40,676 bases of DNA from Pedobacter foliorum (GCF_013266735.1 NZ_JABSNU010000025.1:1-40676); one strand, 5' to 3'. Positions 1 to 7,802 are shown, counted from the first letter of the stretch. Made by a program: numbers and translations. The notes: a model not told the origin generated them from the sequence alone.

Positions 1-1
1 G

Positions 2-61
2 CAACAGGCAATTAGCACTAATTTCATATCGGGCACGCTGCACAAAGAATTTAAATACTAA
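2..61 (+). CDS. C-terminal end of an unidentified protein (partial)
   Basis: The frame starting at base 2 is open for 19 codons, ends FISGTLHKEFKY, and stops at TAA 59-61. The other two forward frames look less protein-like; one has a stop after four codons. Only this tail is inside the window, so the family cannot be named. It would be transcribed in the same direction as the GDP-fucose synthase gene, but about 520 bases of non-coding sequence separate them. Confidence 0.4.
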   Translation, partial: QQAISTNFISGTLHKEFKY

Positions 62-103
62 AATACTTATTTTCAGATTCTTATTGAAAAAACTTTCTGA
101 CTT

Positions 104-214
104 GTCATTGGTAATTTATTTTGCTTCGCAGCTTCTTCGAGGTCAGCATCACATACAAGCAAGGCTTCCTTTTTCTTGGAGGTCCTGAAATAAATTCAGG
201 ACAATGACCAATTA
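104..214. repeat. REP-like palindromic element, copy 1
   Basis: The right end carries the palindrome CCTGAAATAAATTCAGG at 184-200, preceded by AGGT and followed by ACAATGACCAATT. The left end has TGTCATTGGTAATTTATTT, which is roughly the inverse of the right flank, so the whole forms a long imperfect hairpin. The same core and flanks recur at 5686-5887, 14135-14217 and 39545-39630, always between genes. The function is unknown; this resembles bacterial REP/BIME elements. Confidence 0.6.
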
Positions 215-299
215 AACAAAATTATCATTACCACTTATTTTTCTTATATTTAATTTTTCATGTCAATAGAATCCAATTGATCGGTGATAGGAAAAATTA

Positions 300-450
300 A
301 ATAGGAATTGCTACTTCCCCAAGTTCCTATTCACTAAATATTGGGCCGTAAAAAGGCCCAATCGGGAACCAATATTATAGTCGTCCCTGTTACCACCTTT
401 AAACTCACTTCGTTCGGACCTCGTTCGACCAGTGTCGAACAAGTGCCGAA
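300..450. other. Structured non-coding region with three hairpins
   Basis: Three hairpins lie in this gene-free stretch. AATAGGAA (300-307) pairs with TTCCTATT (324-331). ATTGGGCC (340-347) pairs with GGCCCAAT (355-362) around GTAAAAA. GTTCGAC (423-429) pairs with GTCGAAC (434-440) around CAGT, extended by CACTT (406-410) with AAGTG (441-445). No reading frame is convincing. It could be the terminator region of the upstream gene, a decayed repeat, or a small RNA. The remainder of 62-538 shows only the repeat at 104-214. Confidence 0.35.
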
Positions 451-555
451 TGAGATATGTACAAAAAACGACTCAGTTTTAGGACCCAAAAAAAATGTCA
501 TTTCCTCCTCTTAGCATTTCCAATTTCAAGCCATCAAGATGACAGCGGGATTTCG

Positions 556-563
556 TACTTTTG
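556..563 (+). promoter_or_regulatory. -7 box of the GDP-fucose synthase gene
   Basis: TACTTTTG matches the Bacteroidota -7 consensus TAnnTTTG. A transcript from it would begin near 569-571, so the ATG at 539 would lie upstream of the message and cannot be the start. The -33 element is weak. Confidence 0.55.
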
Positions 564-583
564 CAACAATCATTAAAAACACA

Positions 584-1513
584 TTGGAAAAGAACGCAAA
601 AATATATGTAGCTGGTCACCGAGGTATGGTAGGCTCAGCCATTTATCGTAAATTGATTAAGGAAGGTTTTACAACTCTGATCACCAGAACTTCGGCAGAA
701 TTAGACTTGCGCAATCAACAGGCAGTAACTGATTTTTTTGAATCAGAAAAACCTGAGTATGTATTCCTGGCGGCTGCTAAAGTAGGCGGCATTATTGCCA
801 ACAATACTTACAGAGCTGATTTCCTTTACGAGAATCTTTGCATCCAAAACAATGTAATTCACCAATCATATAAAACCGGTGTAAAAAAGCTGATGTTTTT
901 AGGCTCAAGCTGCATTTATCCAAAACTTGCACCCCAGCCTTTAAAAGAAGATTATCTGCTTACAGGATTATTGGAAGAGACCAATGAGCCTTATGCTATT
1001 GCTAAAATAGCCGGTATAAAAATGGCCGATGCTTATCGTTCACAGTATGGCTGCGACTTTATTTCCGTAATGCCAACTAACTTATATGGTTATAACGACA
1101 ACTATCATCCACAAAACTCTCACGTACTGCCTGCTTTAATCCGCAAATTTCATGAAGCAAAAGTCAATAACGCTCCGGAAGTTAACATCTGGGGTTCTGG
1201 ATCTCCAATGCGCGAATTTTTGTTTGCTGATGACCTGGCCAATGCTTGTTACTTTTTAATGCAGGAATACAACGAGCCTGGCTTTGTAAATATTGGAACT
1301 GGAAAAGACCTCACAATAAAAGACCTTGCGCTATTAATTAAACGCATTGTTGGATTTGAAGGAGAGCTAACCTTTGACAGTAGTAAACCAGACGGCACAC
1401 CTCGCAAATTAATGGATGTTTCTAAATTACATTCATTAGGTTGGAAGCATGAAATAGAGCTTGAAGAAGGCATTAAACTAGCTTATCAGGATTTTTTAGA
1501 GAAGCATAGTTAA
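584..1513 (+). CDS. fcl: GDP-L-fucose synthase
   Basis: This cytoplasmic NADPH-dependent epimerase/reductase converts GDP-4-keto-6-deoxymannose to GDP-L-fucose for polysaccharide or glycoprotein glycosylation. I chose the TTG at 584: it places the protein start right before the Rossmann fold (KIYVAGHRGMVGSA, dinucleotide motif GHRGMVG at residues 11-17) and lies downstream of the -7 box at 556-563, giving 309 aa, the normal length. Short-chain dehydrogenase catalytic residues are visible as Ser108 (LGSSCIYP), Tyr137 and Lys141 (PYAIAK). The usual partner GDP-mannose dehydratase is not adjacent. An in-frame ATG at 539 exists but overlaps the promoter. Confidence 0.9.
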   Translation: MEKNAKIYVAGHRGMVGSAIYRKLIKEGFTTLITRTSAELDLRNQQAVTDFFESEKPEYVFLAAAKVGGIIANNTYRADFLYENLCIQNNVIHQSYKTGVKKLMFLGSSCIYPKLAPQPLKEDYLLTGLLEETNEPYAIAKIAGIKMADAYRSQYGCDFISVMPTNLYGYNDNYHPQNSHVLPALIRKFHEAKVNNAPEVNIWGSGSPMREFLFADDLANACYFLMQEYNEPGFVNIGTGKDLTIKDLALLIKRIVGFEGELTFDSSKPDGTPRKLMDVSKLHSLGWKHEIELEEGIKLAYQDFLEKHS

Positions 1514-1519
1514 AATTGA

Positions 1520-1527
1520 TATATTTG
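1520..1527 (+). promoter_or_regulatory. -7 box of oxyR
   Basis: TATATTTG fits TAnnTTTG and sits in the 38-base gap between the GDP-fucose synthase stop and the oxyR ATG at 1552. oxyR therefore probably has its own promoter. It also argues against the in-frame TTG at 1516. Confidence 0.55.
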
Positions 1528-1551
1528 CTAAAGAAAATAAACTTTAGCTAT

Positions 1552-2484
1552 ATGACCTTAGTTCAACTAGAATACATAGTAGCGGTAGATACTTACAGAA
1601 GTTTTGTAGGCGCCGCCGAAAAGTGCTTTGTTACCCAGCCTACACTCAGTATGCAGGTACAAAAACTTGAGGAAATGCTAAATGTAAAAATCTTTGATCG
1701 CAGCAAACAACCCATCATTCCGACAGAAATAGGGGCTCAGATTATCGAACAGGCACGCTTAGTGCTTCAGGAAAGTCATAAAATTAAAGAGATAATTAGT
1801 AGTCAGCAGCAAGATGTTGTTGGCGAGCTTAAGGTAGGTATCATCCCCACCGTAGCGCCTTACCTTTTACCAAGGGTAATTGCCTCAATGATGGAAAAAT
1901 ACCCCGAGCTTAAACTCCTGATTTGGGAATATACCACCGAAGACATCATTCATCATTTAAAAACCGGAATACTGGACTGCGGAATATTAGCTACTCCACT
2001 GGGAGACAATTCAGTAGAAGAAACCCCGATGTATTATGAAAACTTTGTTACTTACATCAGCAAGAACAGTAAGCTATATAAAAAGAAAACGATAGATGCC
2101 GACGACCTGGAAGATGAAAATATCTGGCTATTAAATGAAGGGCATTGCATGCGATCTCAGGTGCTAAATATTTGCAGATCTACTAAGCAAAATCGTCTTC
2201 AGGGACTAACTTACAATACAGGAAGTGTTGAAACACTTATCCGTATGGTTGACATGAATAACGGAGCTACTCTGCTACCAGAGCTTGCATTAGAAGAGTT
2301 AAGCAACAAACAACTAAGCAAAGTAAGGCATTTCAAATCTCCTGAACCTGTTCGCGAGATCAGTTTGGTTACCCACAAAAACTTTATTAAAAAGAGAATG
2401 CTCAACGCGCTTAAGGAAGAAATCTTAGCTGTTATCCCTAAAACAATGCGCCAGAAAAAGAAAAAGGATGTGGTAGGGATATAA
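1552..2484 (+). CDS. oxyR: Hydrogen peroxide-sensing LysR-type regulator OxyR
   Basis: LysR-family transcription factor of 310 aa. It has an N-terminal winged helix-turn-helix (TLVQLEYIVAVDTYRSF onward, with the typical FVTQPTLSMQVQKLE recognition helix) and a periplasmic-binding-protein-like sensor domain. With ATG 1552 as start, the two cysteines of the GHCMRSQVLNIC motif fall at residues 199 and 208, the same numbers as the redox disulfide pair of E. coli OxyR. That supports both the function and the start. It is convergent with sodA across a shared terminator, consistent with an oxidative-stress neighbourhood, although which genes it controls is not shown here. Confidence 0.92.
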   Translation: MTLVQLEYIVAVDTYRSFVGAAEKCFVTQPTLSMQVQKLEEMLNVKIFDRSKQPIIPTEIGAQIIEQARLVLQESHKIKEIISSQQQDVVGELKVGIIPTVAPYLLPRVIASMMEKYPELKLLIWEYTTEDIIHHLKTGILDCGILATPLGDNSVEETPMYYENFVTYISKNSKLYKKKTIDADDLEDENIWLLNEGHCMRSQVLNICRSTKQNRLQGLTYNTGSVETLIRMVDMNNGATLLPELALEELSNKQLSKVRHFKSPEPVREISLVTHKNFIKKRMLNALKEEILAVIPKTMRQKKKKDVVGI

Positions 2485-2520
2485 AAATATCTTACTACTC
2501 CTAGTTAGGCTTTTAAACAG

Positions 2521-2552
2521 AAGAGGCCGGTGATCAATATCACCGGCCTCTT
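2521..2552. terminator. Bidirectional terminator between oxyR and sodA
   Basis: AAGAGGCCGGTGAT (2521-2534) and ATCACCGGCCTCTT (2539-2552) form a perfect 14-bp stem with loop CAAT. The position between two converging genes fits shared use. The T tract on the plus side is short. Confidence 0.75.
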
Positions 2553-2578
2553 GCTTTATCAGTTTTTTAAAAAACTAA

Positions 2579-3184
2579 TTATGCTTTTTTGAAACGTTCT
2601 GCAACTGCATCCCAGTTAACTACATTCCAGAATGCTGAAATATAATCAGGACGTCTGTTTTGATACTTCAAGTAATATGCATGTTCCCAAACATCCATAC
2701 CTAAAATTGGAGTGCCTTTTACTTCAGCGATATCCATTAATGGATTATCTTGATTTGGAGTAGAAGAAACTACTAATTTTTTATCAGCACCAACGCTTAA
2801 CCAAGCCCAACCTGAACCGAAACGAGTTGCACCAGCTTCAGCAAATTTAGTTTTGAAATCAGCAAAAGATCCAAAAGCCGCATTGATTGCTTCAGCTAAT
2901 TCACCTTTAGGCTCGCCACCTTTATTTGGACCAATAACTTCCCAGAACAAAGAGTGATTGTAATGACCACCGCCATTGTTTCTTACCGGAGCTGGAAATT
3001 TAGAGATATTTTTAACGATTTCTTCGATGCTTTGGCTAGCTTCTGGCTTGCCTTCTAAAGCTTTATTTAAGTTTGTAACGTAAGCTTGGTGATGTTTACC
3101 ATGGTGAATTTCCATAGTTTGTTTATCGATATGCGGTTCTAATGCATCTGTTGCGTATGGTAACGCAGGTAATTCAAAAGCCAT
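2579..3184 (-). CDS. sodA: Superoxide dismutase, Mn-type of the Fe/Mn family
   Basis: Converts superoxide to hydrogen peroxide and oxygen in the cytoplasm; there is no signal peptide. The protein is 201 aa, full length for the family. Metal ligands are His27, His77 (NHSLFW), Asp164 and His168 (DVWEHAYY). Gln145 in TPNQDNPLM is where Mn enzymes carry their active-site Gln, whereas Fe enzymes have Ala at that point and a Gln elsewhere, so manganese or cambialistic use is likely. The -7 box at 3294-3301 implies a leader of about 100 bases. It faces oxyR. Confidence 0.93.
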   Translation of the reverse strand: MAFELPALPYATDALEPHIDKQTMEIHHGKHHQAYVTNLNKALEGKPEASQSIEEIVKNISKFPAPVRNNGGGHYNHSLFWEVIGPNKGGEPKGELAEAINAAFGSFADFKTKFAEAGATRFGSGWAWLSVGADKKLVVSSTPNQDNPLMDIAEVKGTPILGMDVWEHAYYLKYQNRRPDYISAFWNVVNWDAVAERFKKA

Positions 3185-3293
3185 ATTATTTATGATTTAA
3201 GTTTAAAAAATATTTTCGGACAATCTCGGCCAAATTGTATTTCAAAAGTTCAGGATTAAATGCTGAGAATAACTAAAAAACAATTCAACTGAG

Positions 3294-3301
3294 CAAATAT
3301 A
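3294..3301 (-). promoter_or_regulatory. -7 box of sodA
   Basis: On the minus strand this reads TATATTTG, matching TAnnTTTG. A TTG lies about 23 bases further upstream as a possible -33 element. Transcription would start near 3288, leaving an unusually long untranslated leader before the ATG at 3184. The rest of 3185-3340 shows nothing else. Confidence 0.5.
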
Positions 3302-3340
3302 ACATTCGGAGGTTAAGTTTTGTTCAATTATTTGTCAATA

Positions 3341-3814
3341 TTAACCCCTTTTATTTATAAAAAACCGTTTCATCAAATCTCCGCACTGAGGAGCCAAAAC
3401 ATTTCCTTTTAAAATTGTTTTGGGATGTAATAAAGGTGCCCCTTTAGTTGTAAATCCTCTTTTGGGTTCTGGCGCACCGTAAACGATGCGACCAATCTGC
3501 GTCCAATAACTTGCACCAGCGCACATTACACAAGGCTCAACAGTTACATAAAGTGTGCAATCTTTTAAATACTTACCTCCTAAGGTTTGCGAAGCTGCTG
3601 TAAACGCCTGCATTTCTGCATGTGCAGTTACGTCATTTAACTGCTCGGTTAAATTATGTCCGCGACCAATTATCCTGCCCTTACAAACCACTATCGCTCC
3701 AATTGGAATCTCATCTGCATCAAATGCTTTTTGAGCTTCCTGAAGTGCTAAAAGCATAAAATGCTCGTCTTCTGCTCCAGGATTTTCTTCTTCTGAAAAA
3801 TTATAATAACTCAT
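3341..3814 (-). CDS. tadA: tRNA-specific adenosine deaminase TadA-like
   Basis: Zinc-dependent deaminase of 157 aa in the cytidine deaminase superfamily. The active site reads H65-A-E67 (zinc ligand and proton-shuttle Glu) and P94-C95-x-x-C98 (zinc ligands). This is the layout of TadA, which converts A34 to inosine in the anticodon of tRNA-Arg. A guanine-deaminase-type nucleoside deaminase is the main alternative; the MCAGA and YGAPEPKRG segments favour TadA. Its ATG follows the csaA stop with no spacing (TAAATG), so translation is probably coupled. Confidence 0.8.
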   Translation of the reverse strand: MSYYNFSEEENPGAEDEHFMLLALQEAQKAFDADEIPIGAIVVCKGRIIGRGHNLTEQLNDVTAHAEMQAFTAASQTLGGKYLKDCTLYVTVEPCVMCAGASYWTQIGRIVYGAPEPKRGFTTKGAPLLHPKTILKGNVLAPQCGDLMKRFFINKRG

Positions 3815-4150
3815 TTAGCACAATTTACTGCCGTTAGGCACTTTGCCATTTAAGGCCGTTAACACAATATCTCCATTTTCGTCGGCAAAACCAGTCACTA
3901 AAAACTCGGACATAAATTTTCCGATCTGTTTTTTAGGAAAGTTAACCACTCCTACTATTTGTTTGCCGACTAACTCTTCTTTAGTATAATGTGCAGTAAT
4001 CTGCGCACTGCTCATCCTAACCCCAAGGTCTCCAAAATCTACCTTTACTTTATAGGCTGGTTTCCTCGCCTCCGGGAAATCTAAAACTTCAAGAATAGTT
4101 CCCGCCCGAAGTTCTACTTTTTCAAAATCATTCCAGGTTATTTCTTCCAT
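3815..4150 (-). CDS. csaA: CsaA-type tRNA-binding domain protein
   Basis: A 111-aa stand-alone OB-fold of the kind found at the C-terminus of MetRS and in Trbp111/CsaA. Typical blocks are KVELRAGTILEV, ARKPAYKVKVDFG, SSAQIT and VVNFPKKQIGKFMSE. CsaA proteins bind tRNA elbows and were described as chaperone-like export factors in Bacillus. I start at ATG 4150 (MEEITWNDF); the ATG three codons upstream is also possible. It is the first gene of a pair with tadA, which gives a tRNA-related context. Confidence 0.85.
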   Translation of the reverse strand: MEEITWNDFEKVELRAGTILEVLDFPEARKPAYKVKVDFGDLGVRMSSAQITAHYTKEELVGKQIVGVVNFPKKQIGKFMSEFLVTGFADENGDIVLTALNGKVPNGSKLC

Positions 4151-4210
4151 AAAATACAATTCTGCACCATCATTTACAAAAGCCGTAAATTTATTAAATT
4201 ACTTCGCAAT

Positions 4211-4316
4211 CTACTAACCTCTTCGCTTTCCTTCCACTACTCACCTCTCAACCACTCCGCAACTTTCCTCACCATGGTCAATCTCCTCTCCCCCCTTAAT
4301 TACCTCCCTGCTTTCC
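4211..4316. other. Pyrimidine-rich intergenic block
   Basis: The plus strand has only five G residues in these 106 bases, so the minus strand is almost purely A, G and T. No long reading frame exists on either strand. It lies between divergently transcribed csaA and the rRNA methyltransferase gene. It is probably decayed or repeat-derived sequence. Confidence 0.4.
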
Positions 4317-4330
4317 AAAAAAATTAGCAT

Positions 4331-4389
4331 CACAGAACAGACGTTCTCAGGTTGTGCCCACTTCGGGCACCTAGCTGGCGCAGCCTGTG
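4331..4389. repeat. Inverted repeat upstream of the rRNA methyltransferase gene
   Basis: GTGCCC (4354-4359) and GGGCAC (4365-4370) form a strong hairpin with loop ACTTC, flanked by AGG/CCT. Outer arms CACAG (4331-4335) and CTGTG (4385-4389) can also pair. It ends 24 bases before the -7 box, so an operator or an upstream repeat element are both possible. Confidence 0.4.
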
Positions 4390-4412
4390 AAGAGATTACT
4401 AATTTTTTCTAT

Positions 4413-4420
4413 TACTTTTG
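4413..4420 (+). promoter_or_regulatory. -7 box of the rRNA methyltransferase gene
   Basis: TACTTTTG matches TAnnTTTG and ends only four bases before the ATG at 4425. Transcription would start at or next to the A of the start codon, so the mRNA may be leaderless. Confidence 0.55.
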
Positions 4421-4424
4421 CACC

Positions 4425-5609
4425 ATGATTGATGTAATACTCAAAAAAGGTAAAGAAAAAGCTGCCGTACTTCGCCACCCATGGATTTTCTCTGGTGCAC
4501 TCGATAAAGTTAAAGGTAAGCCTTTAAATGGCGAAATAGTATCAGTATGGTCGGCAGAGAAAGAATTTCTTGCCTATGCATATTACAATGGCCAATCAAG
4601 AGTAGCCTTACGCTTGTTAGAATGGGATCAAAATACTGAAGTGAACAAGGCATGGTACCAGCAAAAGCTTAGAAGTGCAATTGCATCACGCAAGCATGTA
4701 TTAAGCAAAAACACCAACACTTGCAGGCTTGTATTTAGTGAGGCCGACTTTTTACCAGGATTAATTGTAGATAAATATGCTGATTTTCTATCTCTGCAAA
4801 TTTTAAGTGCGGGTATAGAAACAGTTAAAGAAGATATCATCGATATTTTAAGGGAAGAGTTAAATCCTACCGGAATATTTGATAAAAGCGATGCCGGAGC
4901 ACGTAAGCACGAAAACCTGGAAGCTACCCAAGGATTACTATGGGGAGAAACCCCACCAGAGTTTATTGAAGTAAAAGAGAACGGAGTCGTTTACCACATC
5001 AATATCGCAGATGGGCAAAAATCAGGCTTCTATTGCGATCAACGCGACAACAGATTAATTCTTGCTGAATATACCAAAGACAAAACCGTACTGGATTGCT
5101 TCTGCTATAGTGGCGGTTTTTCATTAAACAGCTTAAAGCAAGGCGCTTCTCATGTAACAAGTGTAGATAGTTCTGCTCTTGCTATAGAGACTTTACAGCA
5201 TAACCTTAGCCTCAACGGACTCGATCAGGATAAACAAACGAGCATACAATCAGATGTAAACAAACAACTTCGTGTGTTTAAAGAAGAAGGTAAGAAATTT
5301 GATGTTTTAGTCCTTGATCCACCAAAATATGCGCCATCACGTTCTGCATTAGACAGAGCTGCTCGTGCCTACAAAGACTTAAACAGACTTGGAATGCTTC
5401 TTTTGGAAAGTGGTGGCATACTTGCTACGTTCTCCTGTTCAGGTGCAGTAGATCTTGAGACATTCAAGCAAATCATCGCGTGGGCTGCATTAGATGCGGG
5501 CAGAGAAGTACAAATCATTAAACAATTTAGCCAACCTGAAGATCACCCTGTACGTATTTCTTTCCCTGAAGGTGAGTACTTAAAGGGATTGCTTTTAAGG
5601 GTATTGTAA
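4425..5609 (+). CDS. rlmI: Class I rRNA (cytosine-5) methyltransferase, RlmI-like
   Basis: A 394-aa protein with an N-terminal PUA domain (about 1-70, HPWIFSGAL), a linker domain, and a C-terminal Rossmann methyltransferase. The SAM-binding loop is VLDCFCYSGG (residues 222-231) and the catalytic region is DPPKY (298-302). GQKSGFYCDQRDNR precedes motif I, as in the YccW/RlmI family. E. coli RlmI makes m5C1962 in 23S rRNA; the exact target here is inferred. It is a single gene with its own promoter, followed by repeat elements. Confidence 0.87.
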   Translation: MIDVILKKGKEKAAVLRHPWIFSGALDKVKGKPLNGEIVSVWSAEKEFLAYAYYNGQSRVALRLLEWDQNTEVNKAWYQQKLRSAIASRKHVLSKNTNTCRLVFSEADFLPGLIVDKYADFLSLQILSAGIETVKEDIIDILREELNPTGIFDKSDAGARKHENLEATQGLLWGETPPEFIEVKENGVVYHINIADGQKSGFYCDQRDNRLILAEYTKDKTVLDCFCYSGGFSLNSLKQGASHVTSVDSSALAIETLQHNLSLNGLDQDKQTSIQSDVNKQLRVFKEEGKKFDVLVLDPPKYAPSRSALDRAARAYKDLNRLGMLLLESGGILATFSCSGAVDLETFKQIIAWAALDAGREVQIIKQFSQPEDHPVRISFPEGEYLKGLLLRVL

Positions 5610-5685
5610 TATTTAACTATCGTCATGCTGAGAGCCTAGCATTAGAAAGAATACAAAAAAGTGGTAATGACAATTTTGTATACTC

Positions 5686-5774
5686 GGTCGTCCTCCTGAA
5701 TTCATTTCAGGATCCCGCAAGAGAAAGTAAGTTCTGGCAAATGCGAGATACCGCTCTTCAGCGGCATGACGACC
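5686..5774. repeat. REP-like palindromic element, copy 2a
   Basis: The core CCTGAATTCATTTCAGG (5695-5711) is a variant of the repeated palindrome. The outer arms GGTCGTC (5686-5692) and GACGACC (5768-5774) are perfect inverses, so the element can fold over its whole length. Another CGTCATGCTGA tract at 5621-5631 is a further partial arm of the same family. Confidence 0.55.
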
Positions 5775-5804
5775 GCTATATACAACGAGCAGAATAACCT
5801 CTTT

Positions 5805-5887
5805 GTCATTGGTAATTTATTTCAGCATCTCTCAAGAGAAGGATACTCTAGCAAGTGAGGGATGCTGAAATAAATTCAGCAGGACGG
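5805..5887. repeat. REP-like palindromic element, copy 2b
   Basis: TTTATTTCAGCATC (5816-5829) and GATGCTGAAATAAA (5861-5874) are a perfect 14-bp inverted repeat around a 31-base loop. It begins with GTCATTGGTAATTTATTT, nearly the same as the left arm of copy 1 at 104. Together with copy 2a it fills most of the 308-base gap between 5609 and 5918; I see no gene there. Confidence 0.6.
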
Positions 5888-5917
5888 AAAGTTTCGAAAT
5901 TAAACTGGCTAGCCAAC

Positions 5918-6157
5918 CTAATCTTCCGGCAATTTATCATACTCCCCTTTTAAAGCGTAATAGCCAAAAACGACCAGGCCTGCACTAATAGGGATAAAAA
6001 TAAATAAGATAATCCCCCACTGCAACGCAGTGTTTGTTTTTGCCACTCCTTCTGGTGCAAGACCTACTTTTTCAATAGCCTGCATAAACATAAATATGAT
6101 GGATGCCGGACCAAGTATGATCCAGAATATTCCTAATGCTTTTTTTAATCCGTTCAT
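5918..6157 (-). CDS. Small two-helix membrane protein next to the MHS transporter
   Basis: A 79-aa protein with two hydrophobic helices (about 8-27 and 45-67) and a charged tail ending KGEYDKLPED. It lies 23 bases downstream of the MHS transporter gene on the same strand, so the two are likely co-transcribed. Similar small proteins accompany MHS transporters in other Bacteroidota (possibly DUF6814, from memory). A role as a transporter accessory subunit is inference. Confidence 0.75.
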   Translation of the reverse strand: MNGLKKALGIFWIILGPASIIFMFMQAIEKVGLAPEGVAKTNTALQWGIILFIFIPISAGLVVFGYYALKGEYDKLPED

Positions 6158-6180
6158 CGTAATTTCTCTTTTATTTGACT

Positions 6181-7716
6181 TTAATGATCAGCCTCGCCGT
6201 GATCCGGCTTTTTGTTCGATAAATAAATTGCTCCTATTACAAAACTTAATGCCGCTATCCCAATTGGATACCACAAACCAGATAATGGCGTAGAACCCGA
6301 GAAACTAGCTATCAGCGTTGCAATAAAAGGCACTAGACCTCCAAACACTCCATTACCTACATGATATGGTAGCGACATAGAAGTATACCTTATTTTTGTA
6401 GGGAAAAGCTCTACCAAAAATGCTGCAATTGGTCCGTAAACCATAGTTACCAGTAAAATCTGGAAGAAAATCAGGAACACGAATTTCCAGAAAACCGGAG
6501 TAGAAAGCTTTTTATCCTTAAAAGCATCCGGAGCAATACTGGCCGGCTTGCTCAAATCAGCATATTTGGTATGCGCCTGAATCTTTGTAAATGAAGCGCC
6601 GTTTAGCAAAGTAACCTGAGAAGTGGTAGTAATCAAACTGTCTGAGGTATTTTCAATCAAAGTTCTCGTAACAACAGGATTGGACACCTCTTTAATATCA
6701 CTTTGTGTAACCTGACTTACATCAGTGTCATCAAGGAATATCTGATATATCGGTCGGTAAAAAATAATCCCCAGCAACATTCCTGTTAGCATAATCCACT
6801 TTCTACCTACCTTATCACTCCATGAGCCGAATATCACAAAGAAGGGAGTCGCAAAGGCTATACCCCACAAAAGAATGTATCTTGAGTCGTTAAAATCGAC
6901 TTTACAAGTATTTTCAATAAATGATTGAGCATAAAACTGACCTGTATACCAAATAACACCCTGACCCATTGTAGCACCAAAAAGAGCCAGCAAAACCATT
7001 TTAAAATTTGCTTTGTTACTAAAACTTTCCTTCAGCGGATTTTTAGAGACATTGCCCTCTGTTTTTAACTTAGTAAACATTGGCGACTCATGCATTTTCA
7101 TTCTGATGTAAATGGAAACGCCTACCAATAAAATAGATAGCAAAAATGGAACTCTCCAACCCCAGGCAGCAAAATCTTCTGCACCAAGTATATTTTTAGT
7201 CAATACAATTATCCCTAATGAAAGGAATAATCCTCCTGTTGCCGTAGTTTGAATCCAACTGGTAAAGAAACCTCGTTTATTTGCAGGCGCATGTTCTGCC
7301 ACATAAGTTGCAGCCCCACCATACTCACCTCCTAGTGCAAGGCCTTGTATCAGGCGCAAAATCAACACTAAAATTGGAGCTGCATAACCGATACTCGAAT
7401 AAGATGGAATAAGACCGATAAGAAAGGTGGACCCACCCATAAGCACTAAAGTCAAAAGAAAAGTATATTTTCTACCGATAAGATCGCCCAAACGGCCAAA
7501 TACCAAGGCGCCAAAAGGGCGAACAATAAACCCTGCTGCAAATATTGCAAGGGTATTTATTAATGCTGAGGCTCCTGCATCGGCAGGGAAAAGTTGTGAT
7601 CCTATAATAGTGGCAAGACTCCCAAAAATGTAGAAATCATACCACTCAATTAGTGTACCCAGGGACGACGCCCCAATCACTTTAAAAATGCTGTTCTTTT
7701 GCGGTTCAACGTTCAT
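6181..7716 (-). CDS. MHS-family MFS transporter (metabolite:H+ symporter)
   Basis: A 511-aa inner-membrane transporter with about twelve helices. The GTLIEWYDFYIFGSL start and the FGRLGDLIGRK loop between helices 2 and 3 are hallmarks of the ProP/KgtP/ShiA group. Substrates in this family are organic acids and osmolytes such as proline/betaine, 2-oxoglutarate or citrate; the sequence does not decide which. Residues about 328-407 form a long hydrophilic insertion, rich in Thr, Ser and Asp, before the last four or so helices; most relatives have a short loop there. It is likely co-transcribed with the small membrane protein downstream. Confidence 0.88.
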   Translation of the reverse strand: MNVEPQKNSIFKVIGASSLGTLIEWYDFYIFGSLATIIGSQLFPADAGASALINTLAIFAAGFIVRPFGALVFGRLGDLIGRKYTFLLTLVLMGGSTFLIGLIPSYSSIGYAAPILVLILRLIQGLALGGEYGGAATYVAEHAPANKRGFFTSWIQTTATGGLFLSLGIIVLTKNILGAEDFAAWGWRVPFLLSILLVGVSIYIRMKMHESPMFTKLKTEGNVSKNPLKESFSNKANFKMVLLALFGATMGQGVIWYTGQFYAQSFIENTCKVDFNDSRYILLWGIAFATPFFVIFGSWSDKVGRKWIMLTGMLLGIIFYRPIYQIFLDDTDVSQVTQSDIKEVSNPVVTRTLIENTSDSLITTTSQVTLLNGASFTKIQAHTKYADLSKPASIAPDAFKDKKLSTPVFWKFVFLIFFQILLVTMVYGPIAAFLVELFPTKIRYTSMSLPYHVGNGVFGGLVPFIATLIASFSGSTPLSGLWYPIGIAALSFVIGAIYLSNKKPDHGEADH

Positions 7717-7802
7717 ATATAGTTTAGAATATTTGGCTTTCTACTAAACTACAACTATTATTAATTACCAGCCAAACATTTTAACTATAATGCTAAAAGT
7801 AA

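Noticed and set aside
4205..4330. Small protein on the minus strand in the purine-rich block
   Set aside because: The only ATG frame there is 12 codons long and lacks any supporting feature.
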